A stretch of DNA of 64,000 nucleotides, from NCBI RefSeq assembly GCF_001990485.1, contig NZ_LBFC01000018.1, positions 1-64,000 on the forward strand, given 5' to 3'. The stretch comes from Thermosipho affectus. Lineage in GTDB: Bacteria; Thermotogota; Thermotogae; Thermotogales; Fervidobacteriaceae. A program made the position numbers and the translations under genes. Positions 8,752 to 17,381 of the stretch are shown here, one piece after another; position 1 is the first letter of the stretch, and every line of letters starts with the position of its first letter. A model generated the notes under the pieces. The model was not told where the DNA came from. It saw nothing but the letters and a program-made list of their open reading frames with translations, and made no database searches.

Positions 8752-9414
8752 TCAATCAAACTTTAAAGGAATTTCTTTTTTAAATATCACCCATCCATCC
8801 TTAAAGGAAAACAATAACGGAACTATTTCAACACCTGCTCTATGAGCCTCTTTTAACCTCTTTGAAAATACAGGATCAACTTTGTAGTTTGGTGAAAAAT
8901 ATTTTGCATCTGAAAAAACTAAAAAGTATATTTCCGCACAATATCCCATTTTCTTTAACATAATTAATTCTTCTATATGACGAATACCCCTTTTAGTAGG
9001 GGCATCTGGAAACATTGCCACGCCATCTTTTGACAGCGTACAACCTTTTACCTCTATAAATTTATTACCATCAACAAAAAAATCTATTCTGCTATTACCC
9101 ACTTTTACCTCTGGCTTTACTATTTTATACTTTTTTCTTAAAATCTTCTCTGCTATATATCGATGATACTTGGAGTTTAAAAGTACAAATTCCTTCCCGC
9201 TCCACGCAGCAATTAAATCGTACTTTGTTTTCCTCCCCTTTTTATCTTCCCTCTTAATTAACACTTTATTTTTTTCGTATAATAATTCTTTCAATCTACC
9301 TGGATCATGGATATGTACATATTCTTCTTTCTGTAAGTGCACCACACCTACAAATTTATTTACCCTTTTCAAAAAAATCGCAGGTTCTGTTCCATTAATT
9401 TTATAAATTCTCAC
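8752..9414 (-). CDS. sfsA: SfsA family protein (sugar fermentation stimulation homologue)
   Basis: A 220-residue protein with the SfsA pattern: an N-terminal OB-like segment, HIHDPGRLKELL near residue 36, and the nuclease-like core RIDFFVDGNKFIEVKGCTLS and AMFPDAPTKRGIRHIEEL. SfsA binds DNA and has a restriction-nuclease-like fold; its cellular role is unclear. The GTG start directly follows the TAA of the thioredoxin-like gene, with AAAGGGGGA overlapping that gene's end, so it is the last gene of the permease/thioredoxin transcription unit. Confidence 0.9.
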   Translation of the reverse strand: MRIYKINGTEPAIFLKRVNKFVGVVHLQKEEYVHIHDPGRLKELLYEKNKVLIKREDKKGRKTKYDLIAAWSGKEFVLLNSKYHRYIAEKILRKKYKIVKPEVKVGNSRIDFFVDGNKFIEVKGCTLSKDGVAMFPDAPTKRGIRHIEELIMLKKMGYCAEIYFLVFSDAKYFSPNYKVDPVFSKRLKEAHRAGVEIVPLLFSFKDGWVIFKKEIPLKFD

Positions 9415-9651
9415 TTAATCCCCCTTTAAAAATTTTCTTACCTCATCTACTGTGGGCACTTTTCCAGAAACAACAATCTTTCCATCTACTGCAACAGCAG
9501 GCGTTGCAAAAATTCCTCTTGATACAATTTCATTTATATCTTGCACCTTTTCAACAACTGCGTCAAGCCCTTTTTCATTAACAACCATTTTTACAACCTT
9601 CTCCGTTTGTTTACATTTTGGACATCCACTTCCAAAAATTTCTATTTTCAT
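9415..9651 (-). CDS. Small thioredoxin-like protein (CPKC)
   Basis: At 78 residues it belongs to the mini-thioredoxin/glutaredoxin type (thioredoxin_3 family). The redox motif CPKC is at residues 10-13 and the cis-proline is in IFATPAVAV. Such proteins are commonly encoded next to ArsP/DUF318 permeases, as here, where they may reduce or deliver a thiophilic substrate (inference). It starts at ATG behind AAAGGAGGG, 12 bp after the permease gene. Confidence 0.85.
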   Translation of the reverse strand: MKIEIFGSGCPKCKQTEKVVKMVVNEKGLDAVVEKVQDINEIVSRGIFATPAVAVDGKIVVSGKVPTVDEVRKFLKGD

Positions 9652-9663
9652 ATTATCCCTCCT

Positions 9664-10743
9664 TTAAATATGTCCGTAAATCATCCCAAACATAGTTGAA
9701 AAAACAATAACAAGCATAAAATACGTAAATGCCTTTTTCCTTCCAAATAGCTTTGTAATAACTATCATACTGGGTAAACTCAAGGAATTGCCCGCCATTA
9801 GCAATGCAAGTGTTGGACCTTTTGCCATACCTAGTTTTAATAAAGCCTGCACAATAGGTACTTCGGTAAGTGTTGCAAAGTACATAAACATACCTATAAC
9901 CGATGCCAAAAGGTTTGAAAAAATGCCGTTACTTCCAAGAAGTTTTGTAACTACCTCTTGTGGAAGAAGTTTTGTCAATATCCCCGCAAGAAAGACACCA
10001 AAAAATAAATAAGGTAAAATTTTCTTTGCAAAATCCCATGTTTCCAGTAACCAAGCTTTTATTTCTTCTCTCTCAAACAAAAAGAGTACCATAAAAGTTA
10101 TGGAAAGGAAAATTCCAAATAATACATAATACTTAAATCTTATCTTCAAACCACTAACAATTAGAAAAGAAAGTAAAAGTAGAAAAAAAGCTAGTTGCTT
10201 TCCCCCAAAATTTTTCCCTTCATCAACTACCAAACCTCCTTCTCCCTTTTCTTGATAAATAAATTCCATAATAAGTCCTATGAAAATTGCCGCGGTGATA
10301 GTAGAAACAAGCCTTGCAAATCCCAAATCCCAACCTAAAACCTTTGCAGTTAAAAATATAGCCGCAATATTTATCGCAGGTCCGCTAAATAAAAACGTTG
10401 TAGCAGGACCTATTCCCGCTCCTTTCTTGTAAATACCACCAAAAAGTGGAAGTATGGTACAAGAGCACACGGCTAAAATACCTCCAGATATAGCCGCAAC
10501 AGGATATGAAACTATCTTTTTTGCCTTTGGTCCTAAAAGTTTTAATATTGCACCTTTGTTAAGCATAACAGAAATTGCACCTGCAATAAAAAACGCAGGA
10601 ACAAGACATAAAAGTACATGCTCCCTTGCATATTCATGGAGCATAAAAAAACCATTCAACAAACTATCTTTCACTACATCCAAATTAAAAGGTACAAAAT
10701 AGAAAATTAAAAATATTCCCAATATCACCAAAAATTCTTTCAC
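9664..10743 (-). CDS. ArsP/DUF318-type permease
   Basis: A 359-residue membrane protein of the PF03773 permease family. It contains two related halves: GAISVMLNKGAILKLLG with SGGILAVCSCTILPLFGG, and AGILTKLLPQEVVTKLLG with the TEVPIVQALLKLGM region. The CSC pair in the first half is a typical conserved cysteine motif. Family members include exporters of trivalent organoarsenicals, but many are uncharacterised. The start taken is GTG at 10743 because AAGGAGGTGG lies just before it; an in-frame ATG at 10773 falls at the predicted transcription start and has no RBS. An ArsR-type regulator gene lies directly upstream. Confidence 0.82.
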   Translation of the reverse strand: MKEFLVILGIFLIFYFVPFNLDVVKDSLLNGFFMLHEYAREHVLLCLVPAFFIAGAISVMLNKGAILKLLGPKAKKIVSYPVAAISGGILAVCSCTILPLFGGIYKKGAGIGPATTFLFSGPAINIAAIFLTAKVLGWDLGFARLVSTITAAIFIGLIMEFIYQEKGEGGLVVDEGKNFGGKQLAFFLLLLSFLIVSGLKIRFKYYVLFGIFLSITFMVLFLFEREEIKAWLLETWDFAKKILPYLFFGVFLAGILTKLLPQEVVTKLLGSNGIFSNLLASVIGMFMYFATLTEVPIVQALLKLGMAKGPTLALLMAGNSLSLPSMIVITKLFGRKKAFTYFMLVIVFSTMFGMIYGHI

Positions 10744-10778
10744 AAAACCCACCTCCTTTGATGATAATTTCATAAATT

Positions 10779-10807
10779 AGTATATAAGAAAATTCTAATA
10801 TAGTCAA
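10779..10807 (-). promoter_or_regulatory. Sigma-70 promoter for the permease-thioredoxin-sfsA unit
   Basis: On the minus strand TTGACT (10807-10802) and TATACT (10784-10779) are 17 bp apart. The elements are flanked by ATTAG and CTAAT, a possible ArsR half-site pair (10800-10776 region). The permease can therefore be transcribed separately from arsR. Confidence 0.7.
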
Positions 10808-10815
10808 CAAAAAAA

Positions 10816-11076
10816 TTAATCTACAAGCTGTATAACTTTTTTTACAAACTCATCTTTAAGGGAATAATAAACTGTATTTCCTTTTCTTTCGTCCTTTACA
10901 ATCCCTAAATTTCTAAGGAGTGCTAAGTGTTGTGAAAGGTTGGGTTGATTAACTCCAAGTTTTGGAAGCAGCTCACATACACACATTTCTTTTTTGCTGA
11001 GTAAATATAATATTTTCAACCTTGTGGGATGTCCCATTGCCTTTAGGATATTTGCCTTTTTAACCAACTCTTCCAT
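10816..11076 (-). CDS. ArsR/SmtB family transcriptional regulator
   Basis: An 86-residue winged-helix regulator: KAMGHPTRLKILYLLS at helix 1-2, recognition region NQPNLSQHLALLRNLGIV, wing KGNTVYYSL. The MCVCELL segment carries Cys32 and Cys34, the alpha-3 metalloid-binding site of ArsR proteins. It should repress its own promoter and the permease until As(III)/Sb(III) or another thiophilic ligand binds (family knowledge). It starts at ATG behind AGAGGTG. Confidence 0.9.
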   Translation of the reverse strand: MEELVKKANILKAMGHPTRLKILYLLSKKEMCVCELLPKLGVNQPNLSQHLALLRNLGIVKDERKGNTVYYSLKDEFVKKVIQLVD

Positions 11077-11093
11077 TTTTTCACCTCTTGTCT

Positions 11094-11123
11094 ATTATAA
11101 CCAACTCTTATTATTTTTGTCAA
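11094..11123 (-). promoter_or_regulatory. Sigma-70 promoter for arsR
   Basis: On the minus strand TTGACA (11123-11118) and TATAAT (11099-11094) are 18 bp apart, about 18 nt upstream of the arsR start codon. Confidence 0.75.
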
Positions 11124-11144
11124 TTTAATGTTAAAATTTTCTGC

Positions 11145-11166
11145 TAAAATGTTAGTAATCCTAACA
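11145..11166 (+). promoter_or_regulatory. Extended -10 and inverted repeat upstream of the MATE gene
   Basis: TGCTAAAAT (ending at 11150) is an extended -10 without a clear -35. TGTTAG (11150-11155) and CTAACA (11161-11166) form a 6-bp inverted repeat around TAATC at the likely transcription start, a possible operator. It is divergent from the arsR promoter. Confidence 0.4.
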
Positions 11167-11184
11167 AACAAAAGGAGGGAATAT

Positions 11185-12522
11185 ATGCACATATACAGAA
11201 AGCTCTTCAAAATTGCTATCCCCATTGCACTACAACAATTTTTATTCAGTAGTGTGAACTTTTTAGACACGTTGATGATAGGAAAACTTGGCGAAAACTC
11301 CATCGCTGCTGTTGGACTTGCAAATCAATTTTTCTTCTTTTACAATTTAGTGATTTTTGGACTTGTATCAGGTGGTGCCATATTTTTTGCGCAGTTCTGG
11401 GGAAAAGGGGATCTAGAAGGGCTATCTAAATCAACGGCACTTACCACCATATCTTCTCTTTTTATTTCCATTCCATTCTTTCTACTTACACTATTTTCCC
11501 CAAAATTTGTTATGACATTTTTTTCACCTGATCCACTGGTAATCGATTTAGGGATAAAATACTTAAAAATATTATCCATTTCATTTCCAATATTTGCCGT
11601 TTCAATGGTATTTTCTTTTATGCTTCGCAGCATACACAAAGCACATATTCCTATGTATACAACAATTGTAGAATTATCTACAAACGTACTTTTTAATTAC
11701 ATACTTATATTCGGTAATTTTGGTTTTCCAAGGCTTGGTGTAATAGGTGCATCTATCGCAACTGTTATATCAAGATTAGTAGGTTTGATAGTTCTAATTG
11801 CAATAATAAAAATAAAGAATCTTCCAGGTATGTTTTCTATAACTCACATAAAACTCTTGAACAAAAGCTTTATAAAAAAATTTTTTCACTACACACTTCC
11901 CACAGTTGCAAACGAATTTGCATGGTCTTTGGGATTCACCATGTATTCTGTTATATACGCACATATGAGCACTAAAGTAATTGCCGCACGAAATATAGTA
12001 GGTACAATTGAAGGATTTGCCTGGGCTTTTTCATTTTCCCTTGCAAATGCCGCTTCCGTTATTGTTGGAAATTACCTAGGTGCGAAAAAATACAATGACG
12101 CATACAAAATATCAAAAAAAATAATAACGCTCACGGAAATAGTAGCTATTATTTCGGCACTTGTTACGTACATATTAACCATATATGCGGTAAACTTATT
12201 CAACGTCTCTCAAGAAGTTAAAAGATTGGTAATAATAGCCATGGCTATATCTATGGGATTTGTCCCTGTGAAAATTTTCAATGGATTAAACGTCGTAGGA
12301 TTCTTACGCGCAGGTGGAGATACCAGGTTTTCCTTTGCAGTAGAGGCCTCCACCCTTTGGTTTTTAGGTGTTCCCCTTGCTGCATTTGGAGGACTTGTAT
12401 TAAAACTAAGTTTTCCAATTGTATTACTCCTTACAATGACAGATGAACTTGCAAAATTTCTAATACTTTTATTACGATACAAAAGTAAAAGGTGGATTAG
12501 AAATGTTGTTGAAAATATTTAA
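11185..12522 (+). CDS. MATE family multidrug/toxin efflux transporter
   Basis: A 445-residue protein with about 12 membrane helices in two related halves, the MATE/NorM arrangement. Typical segments are ALQQFLFSSVNFLDTLMIGKLG at the N-terminus, GLVSGGAIFFAQFWGKGD, and the second-half counterpart SLANAASVIVGNYLGAKKY. MATE proteins export cationic drugs or metabolites using Na+ or H+ gradients; the substrate cannot be read from the sequence. The ATG at 11185 behind AAAGGAGGG is preferred to the in-frame upstream start at 11128, which has no RBS. Its 3' end overlaps the convergent ABC-F gene by 26 bp. Confidence 0.9.
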   Translation: MHIYRKLFKIAIPIALQQFLFSSVNFLDTLMIGKLGENSIAAVGLANQFFFFYNLVIFGLVSGGAIFFAQFWGKGDLEGLSKSTALTTISSLFISIPFFLLTLFSPKFVMTFFSPDPLVIDLGIKYLKILSISFPIFAVSMVFSFMLRSIHKAHIPMYTTIVELSTNVLFNYILIFGNFGFPRLGVIGASIATVISRLVGLIVLIAIIKIKNLPGMFSITHIKLLNKSFIKKFFHYTLPTVANEFAWSLGFTMYSVIYAHMSTKVIAARNIVGTIEGFAWAFSFSLANAASVIVGNYLGAKKYNDAYKISKKIITLTEIVAIISALVTYILTIYAVNLFNVSQEVKRLVIIAMAISMGFVPVKIFNGLNVVGFLRAGGDTRFSFAVEASTLWFLGVPLAAFGGLVLKLSFPIVLLLTMTDELAKFLILLLRYKSKRWIRNVVENI

Positions 12523-14233
12523 TTTCTTCCTCGAGTGTTTCTATTTTTTCCAAAATTTTCATTATTTCATTTTCTAAACTCTCCTTCTTCTCCGTTAATT
12601 CCATAGCCTTTACATAGTCTGCACCTACCCCAGAAAGCTCTATTTCCACAAGTTCAAGCTTTTTTAAAAGCTTTTCCTCCATGCCTCTTAGTTTTTTTAT
12701 TTCTTCTTTTGCCTTTTTTAATTGATTTTTTATCTTTTTCTTCTGTTCATATTCAAAGTTGGGTGATTTTTTCTCCACTTTTTTTTCTACACTAATTTCA
12801 AAATCAGATGAAACCTCAACAAGTCTTCTATTTTTTATCATATAATATCTACTACAAACATTTTTAATCAATTCCTCATCGTGAGACACAAGAATAAGAC
12901 TTCCTTTATACTCCTTCAACGCCTTTTCAAGTGCCTCAACTGTTTCTAAATCCATATGATTTGTAGGTTCATCTAACACTAAAAGATTTGGTCTTTTTAA
13001 TAGTACTTTTGCAAGTGCAAGAATTTGTCTTTCTCCTCCACTTAATTCAAATACATTCTTAAACACATCTTCACCTTTAAAACCAAATCTTCCCGCATAA
13101 GCCCTGATTATATAATCAGGTTGAAATGACATTTCATCGGAAAGCTCTTCAAAAACTGTGTTTTCCTCATCTAAGTTTTCCACAAACTGGTCTAAAAACT
13201 CCACCTTTACGTTATGACCAAATTCCACCACTCCTTCACCTTTTAACCTTCCAGCCAACAATTTTAAAATAGTGCTCTTTCCCGAGCCATTTGGCCCAAG
13301 AATTGCCACCTTTTCCCCCGTATATACTTTAAATGACACATCTTCTAAAATATCCAAAAATTTTAAATTATCTACACTTAAAACAACATATCCAGATGGT
13401 TCGGGGATTGGTATGGAAACTTCTTTTTCCACATCTTCTTCAAATGTTACCTCAGATTGTAATTCCCCTAACATCCTTTGAAGCATTTTTTCTTTACTTT
13501 TTGCCTGCTTTATAAACTTTTCCCTTCCCCATTTCCTGTACCTTTCAATTATCTTTTTTAACCTTTCTATTTCACGTTGTTTGTTTTTCATTGAGCGTTT
13601 TTGATTTAAAATTAAAGTTTCCCTTTCTCTCAAATAGTTGTCAAAATTCATCCTAAAGTCCCAAATTTTTGAATTGTTTATCTCCAAAAATCTTTCACAG
13701 GTATCTCTCAAAAAACTTCTATCATGGGATATAATTATGTATCCTCCACGAAAATTCTTTAAAAGATTTTTTAAAAAGTGTATACCTGGTATATCCAAAA
13801 AATTCGTAGGTTCATCCAAGAGGATAAAATCTGCATCTTCTAGAAAAATTCTTCCAATGTGAAGACGTGTTTTTTCCCCTCCACTAAATGTGTTAATATC
13901 CCTGTGCCAATCTTCTTCTGCAAACCCCAAACCTTTTAGAATACTCCTAACAAGTCGTTGCTTTTCGGGGGTATCTGCAACCTCCAGATAATACTCATAT
14001 GGTGTCCTACTGTTAAATGTTCGGTATTGATCAAGGTATACCGCTTTACCTGTGGTATTTATCTGTCCTGCATAGTCTTTAAATTCACCAATTATTGCTT
14101 TTAAAAGGGTTGTTTTTCCACTTCCGTTTTTCCCAATTAACGCAACCCTTTCACCATCTGCAATATTTAACGTTACATTGTTTAAAAGCTCTTTTCCAGG
14201 AAAGTGTATTGAGACGTTATTTAACGCTATCAA
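12497..14233 (-). CDS. ABC-F family ATPase (ribosome-associated type)
   Basis: A 578-residue protein with two ABC domains and no membrane segment. The first has Walker A GKNGSGKTT (about 36-44) and signature FSGGEKTR; the second has GPNGSGKST and LSGGERQI. A charged linker (about 200-270, RERETLILNQKRSMKNKQ) and a C-terminal coiled coil (about 500-575) are typical of the Uup/EttA/antibiotic-resistance ABC-F group. Such proteins act at the ribosomal E site in translation or drug protection; the subfamily cannot be fixed here. The TTG start is behind GGGAGGT, inside the end of the upstream membrane protein gene. Confidence 0.9.
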   Translation of the reverse strand: MIALNNVSIHFPGKELLNNVTLNIADGERVALIGKNGSGKTTLLKAIIGEFKDYAGQINTTGKAVYLDQYRTFNSRTPYEYYLEVADTPEKQRLVRSILKGLGFAEEDWHRDINTFSGGEKTRLHIGRIFLEDADFILLDEPTNFLDIPGIHFLKNLLKNFRGGYIIISHDRSFLRDTCERFLEINNSKIWDFRMNFDNYLRERETLILNQKRSMKNKQREIERLKKIIERYRKWGREKFIKQAKSKEKMLQRMLGELQSEVTFEEDVEKEVSIPIPEPSGYVVLSVDNLKFLDILEDVSFKVYTGEKVAILGPNGSGKSTILKLLAGRLKGEGVVEFGHNVKVEFLDQFVENLDEENTVFEELSDEMSFQPDYIIRAYAGRFGFKGEDVFKNVFELSGGERQILALAKVLLKRPNLLVLDEPTNHMDLETVEALEKALKEYKGSLILVSHDEELIKNVCSRYYMIKNRRLVEVSSDFEISVEKKVEKKSPNFEYEQKKKIKNQLKKAKEEIKKLRGMEEKLLKKLELVEIELSGVGADYVKAMELTEKKESLENEIMKILEKIETLEEEIKYFQQHF

Positions 14234-14630
14234 CCTTTTTACCTCCCATAACTACTTTAAAAGACTCAATTGAAACAAGTATGGAGAATATGTGCCACAA
14301 TACAATACAAATCGATATTACAAATACATGAACACCTGTAAAACTTGTACTCCCTTGTGAAAGACCCGTGAACTTTGAATAAAGTTGTGCAAAAAGTATA
14401 GTTAGAAGTTCTATGCCTATAAATATTATTATCATCTTTCTTTGATGATTAAAGGCAAAAAACATAGTACCAATCCCACCAATCAAAGTAAATATCACTA
14501 ATTCAACGGGCATTAAATAATCGTAAAGAAAATGTCCTACACTAAAAAACGCTACAAATGAAAATATTATAGGCGCAACAAAGGGGATTAGGGTGAGAAA
14601 AGAAAAAAAATACAAAAAAAATTTTTTCAT
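14217..14630 (-). CDS. Small membrane protein, unknown function
   Basis: I do not recognise this 137-residue protein. It has four likely membrane helices (about 5-27, 36-56, 60-80, 100-122), with basic residues after the second (FNHQRKM) and at the C-terminus (GGKKVDSVK). The ATG at 14630, 8 nt after GGAGG, is preferred to a GTG three codons upstream. It overlaps the ABC-F gene by 17 bp, and that gene's RBS lies in its last codons, so the two are translationally coupled. A partner in the same stress or drug response is conceivable but unproven. Confidence 0.7.
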   Translation of the reverse strand: MKKFFLYFFSFLTLIPFVAPIIFSFVAFFSVGHFLYDYLMPVELVIFTLIGGIGTMFFAFNHQRKMIIIFIGIELLTILFAQLYSKFTGLSQGSTSFTGVHVFVISICIVLWHIFSILVSIESFKVVMGGKKVDSVK

Positions 14631-14711
14631 ATAAATCACCTCCCAAGTATCATTATACCATCAAACTCAACGATAAATTCAAGAATTATTCACATTTGAA
14701 TAGTTCTACTG

Positions 14712-14720
14712 TGATATAAT
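14712..14720 (+). promoter_or_regulatory. Extended -10 promoter for mrp
   Basis: TGATATAAT gives TGN plus a perfect TATAAT (14715-14720), about 30 nt before the start codon. No convincing -35 is spaced 16-18 bp upstream. Confidence 0.55.
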
Positions 14721-14749
14721 TAAAGTGGATAAATTTTGGAGGTGATATA

Positions 14750-15559
14750 ATGCCAAATCCACAGTTTAATTTAAACAATGGCGATACAAAGATAAAAGAA
14801 AAAATGTCAAAGGTAAAACACAAAATAGCGGTCTTAAGTGGTAAAGGTGGAGTAGGAAAGACAACCGTTGCAGTGAATATTTCCACTGCACTAGCGGAAA
14901 GTGGTTACAAAGTAGGGCTTTTGGACCTTGATATACACGGTCCAAATATTGCAAGAATGCTTGGTAAAAAAAATCCATCTGTAGATGGAGAGGAAATTGT
15001 TCCCGCAGAGATTTTACCAAATTTAAAGGCACTTTCAATAGGAATGCTTGTTGAAAGTGGCAAAGCAGTTATTTGGAGAGGTCCACTTAAACATTCTGCA
15101 ATTAAGCAATTTTTGGGTGACACAAAATGGGGAGAGTTGGACTTTTTAATCTTTGACCTTCCACCTGGTACTGGAGACGAAGCATTAAGTTTGTTTCAAA
15201 CACTCCCGGATTTAGATGGTGTAGTAATGGTAACTACTCCACAAAAAGTGGCATTAGATGATGTACGTCGTGCAATTGATTTCGTACATTCTATGAACAA
15301 AAAACTCATAGGTATAGTTGAAAATATGTCTTATGTAAAATGTCCAAAATGCGGTGAAAAAATAGAAATATTTGGTAGTGGCGGTGGGAACATAATTGCA
15401 AAAGAATACAACGTTGAACTCTTGGGACAAATACCACTTGATCCAAAAGCCGCTCAACTTGCAGACGAAGGAAAACCTATAACCCTGTATATGAGGGAAA
15501 CAGAAGTCGAAGAAGCGTTTAGAAAAATAGTGGAAAAAATTGCACAGATAGTAGAATAA
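14750..15559 (+). CDS. mrp: Mrp/NBP35-type iron-sulfur cluster carrier ATPase
   Basis: A 269-residue P-loop ATPase of the Mrp/ApbC group. The deviant Walker A is SGKGGVGKTT (about 33-42), with LDLDIHGPNIARMLG, FDLPPGTGDEALS and late CPKCGEK (CxxC, about 199-202), the cluster-binding pair. These proteins bind and transfer [4Fe-4S] clusters to apoproteins. The N-terminal 25 residues are polar and lack the DUF59 domain. It starts at ATG behind GGAGGTG, has its own promoter, and ends in a terminator. Confidence 0.92.
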   Translation: MPNPQFNLNNGDTKIKEKMSKVKHKIAVLSGKGGVGKTTVAVNISTALAESGYKVGLLDLDIHGPNIARMLGKKNPSVDGEEIVPAEILPNLKALSIGMLVESGKAVIWRGPLKHSAIKQFLGDTKWGELDFLIFDLPPGTGDEALSLFQTLPDLDGVVMVTTPQKVALDDVRRAIDFVHSMNKKLIGIVENMSYVKCPKCGEKIEIFGSGGGNIIAKEYNVELLGQIPLDPKAAQLADEGKPITLYMRETEVEEAFRKIVEKIAQIVE

Positions 15560-15584
15560 CCCCCAAATCTGGGGGTTTTTCTTT
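15558..15584 (+). terminator. Intrinsic terminator after mrp
   Basis: AACCCCC (15558-15564) pairs with GGGGGTT (15571-15577) around a 6-nt loop, followed by TTTTTCTTT. The stop codon lies at the foot of the stem. Confidence 0.88.
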
Positions 15585-15665
15585 CCATAATTCAATGTTT
15601 TATGATATAATCATACGAAGAACCTTTTTCTTAACTGGAAAGTCGAAAATTAGAGGTGAGTAACT

Positions 15666-16127
15666 TTGAGGATAGAACCTACAGGCGACCCGAAAATAAA
15701 AAATGAAAAAATAAAAAAGAAAAAAGGTTCAAAAGGTAAAAAAGTGAATTTCACAAACGAAACTCCCGGCTTTTTCGATGTATTAATGGATGTAGAAGAA
15801 GAAAAGATAAACGTAGAACTTGAAAAGATTGTAAATGAAATATTGGATGCGGGAAATGATTTTATTAGATCCCCTACACCTGATACTTTGAAAAAGTACA
15901 AGGAAAAAATTAAAAAATTTCTAAAACTCATTGAAAAGAAAATGTACAAATTATCCGGTAAGATGGATTATTCAACTAATTCACCGAGATTACACGTAAT
16001 TGTAGAGGATATAGATGAAAAACTAAAAAACCTTGCTGAAAAGCTTATAACTTCAGAAGGTGGAACCATCAACTTTGCCGCCAAAGTTGATGAAATAAAC
16101 GGTTTAATATTAGACTTGTATAAATGA
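15666..16127 (+). CDS. YaaR family (DUF327) protein
   Basis: A 153-residue protein with a basic N-terminus (KNEKIKKKKGSKGKK) and a mostly helical body. The conserved YaaR segment is FFDVLMDVEEE, then GNDFIRSPTPDTLKKYKEKIKKFL, ending in VDEINGLILDLYK. The family's function is unknown. The TTG start is preceded by AGAGGTGAG. It heads a tight run with surE, def and a DEAD helicase. Confidence 0.72.
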   Translation: MRIEPTGDPKIKNEKIKKKKGSKGKKVNFTNETPGFFDVLMDVEEEKINVELEKIVNEILDAGNDFIRSPTPDTLKKYKEKIKKFLKLIEKKMYKLSGKMDYSTNSPRLHVIVEDIDEKLKNLAEKLITSEGGTINFAAKVDEINGLILDLYK

Positions 16128-16138
16128 GGAGGAAAAAC

Positions 16139-16906
16139 ATGAACATCTTGGTAACAAATGACGATGGGGTAACGGCAAATGGCATATTGTGTCTTGCAAG
16201 ACATTTAAGCAAAAAACACAAAGTAACCGTAGTTGCGCCTGAAACGGAACAAAGCGCTGTAGGACATGCAATAACGTTGAGGCTTCCTTTGTGGCTTAGA
16301 AAAATAGATATAAACGAAGATTTTGAAATTTACGCAGTTTCTGGTACTCCTGCAGATTGTGTAAAGATAGGTATAGATGTCGTATTAAAGGAAAAACCAG
16401 ATTTACTAATCAGTGGAATAAACAGGGGAAACAACTTGGGAACGGATGTGGTGTATTCTGGAACGGTAAGTGGCGCGCTAGAAGGTGCTATAGCGGGAAT
16501 TCCAGCCATAGCCGTATCAAGTTTTAGTTTTGAAAATCCCATATATGAAACAGCGGCAAAGTTTATACTAGATTTTCTAGAAGAATTTGATATTAATTCC
16601 ATACCGCAATTTACCGCATTAAACATAAACGTACCTTCCATCCCTTACGAAAAACTTAAAGGTTGGAAACTAACAAAACAAAGCAAGAGAATGTATGAAG
16701 ACTACTTTGAAGAACGAAAAGACCCATCCGGTGGAAATTATTACTGGATGATGGGAAACATAATAGAAAATGACCCAGATCCAAAAGCAGATTACAAAGT
16801 ACTAACCCAAAATTTCGTATCGGTAACTCCAATTAGTGTATTTTTGACAAACGAAGAATATCTAAAGCGATTGGAGGAAAGGTATGAAGATAAGGCTATA
16901 CGGTGA
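16139..16906 (+). CDS. surE: 5'/3'-nucleotidase SurE
   Basis: A 255-residue SurE phosphatase. The N-terminus MNILVTNDDGV carries the metal-binding Asp pair; GNNLGTDVVYSGTVSGALEGA and the GTPADCVKIG loop are family hallmarks. It dephosphorylates nucleoside monophosphates, aiding survival under stress. The ATG at 16139 with GAGGAGG before it is preferred to an in-frame upstream start at 16124 that would bury the RBS. It overlaps def by 23 bp. Confidence 0.95.
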   Translation: MNILVTNDDGVTANGILCLARHLSKKHKVTVVAPETEQSAVGHAITLRLPLWLRKIDINEDFEIYAVSGTPADCVKIGIDVVLKEKPDLLISGINRGNNLGTDVVYSGTVSGALEGAIAGIPAIAVSSFSFENPIYETAAKFILDFLEEFDINSIPQFTALNINVPSIPYEKLKGWKLTKQSKRMYEDYFEERKDPSGGNYYWMMGNIIENDPDPKADYKVLTQNFVSVTPISVFLTNEEYLKRLEERYEDKAIR

Positions 16907-17381
16907 TCCAATTCTTAGGAAAAAGGCAAAAAAAGTTGAAGATTTTGAATACTTACAAAGTATAAAAGATGATATGTTAAAAACTATGTACATAGAAGAT
17001 GGTGTGGGACTTGCCGCGCCGCAAGTGGGTATTTCTTTAAGATTTTTTGTTATGGATGATGGAAATGGACCACTTTTTGTTGTAAACCCCGAAATACTGG
17101 AACATTCAACTGAAAAAGAAATTGGAGAAGAGGGATGTCTAAGTCTTCCGGGTATTTTTGCCGATGTTGAAAGGTATAAATGGGTTAAATTGAAATTTCA
17201 AGACGAATATGGAAAAGTTCAGACGAAGTTGTTTGAAGGATACAGTGCAAGAATAGTACAACACGAAAGAGATCACCTTGATGGTATATTATTTATCGAT
17301 CACCTTCCAACCACTGTAAAAAGACGACTTTCTCCTGAGCTTTCCAAAATAATGAGGATGAGATTGGAGGAAACAAAGTGA
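16884..17381 (+). CDS. def: Peptide deformylase
   Basis: At 165 residues it has all three deformylase motifs: GVGLAAPQVG (motif I, 40-49), EEGCLSLPG with the metal-ligand Cys85 (motif II), and QHERDHLDG with His127 and His131 (motif III). It removes the formyl group from nascent N-termini using Fe2+. No fmt gene follows; instead a DEAD helicase overlaps by 4 bp. The ATG is preceded by GGAGG inside surE. Confidence 0.97.
   Translation: MKIRLYGDPILRKKAKKVEDFEYLQSIKDDMLKTMYIEDGVGLAAPQVGISLRFFVMDDGNGPLFVVNPEILEHSTEKEIGEEGCLSLPGIFADVERYKWVKLKFQDEYGKVQTKLFEGYSARIVQHERDHLDGILFIDHLPTTVKRRLSPELSKIMRMRLEETK

Noticed and set aside
11043-11303. Minus-strand frame extending arsR upstream
   Set aside because: It crosses the arsR promoter and the start of the MATE gene; arsR has a good start at 11076.
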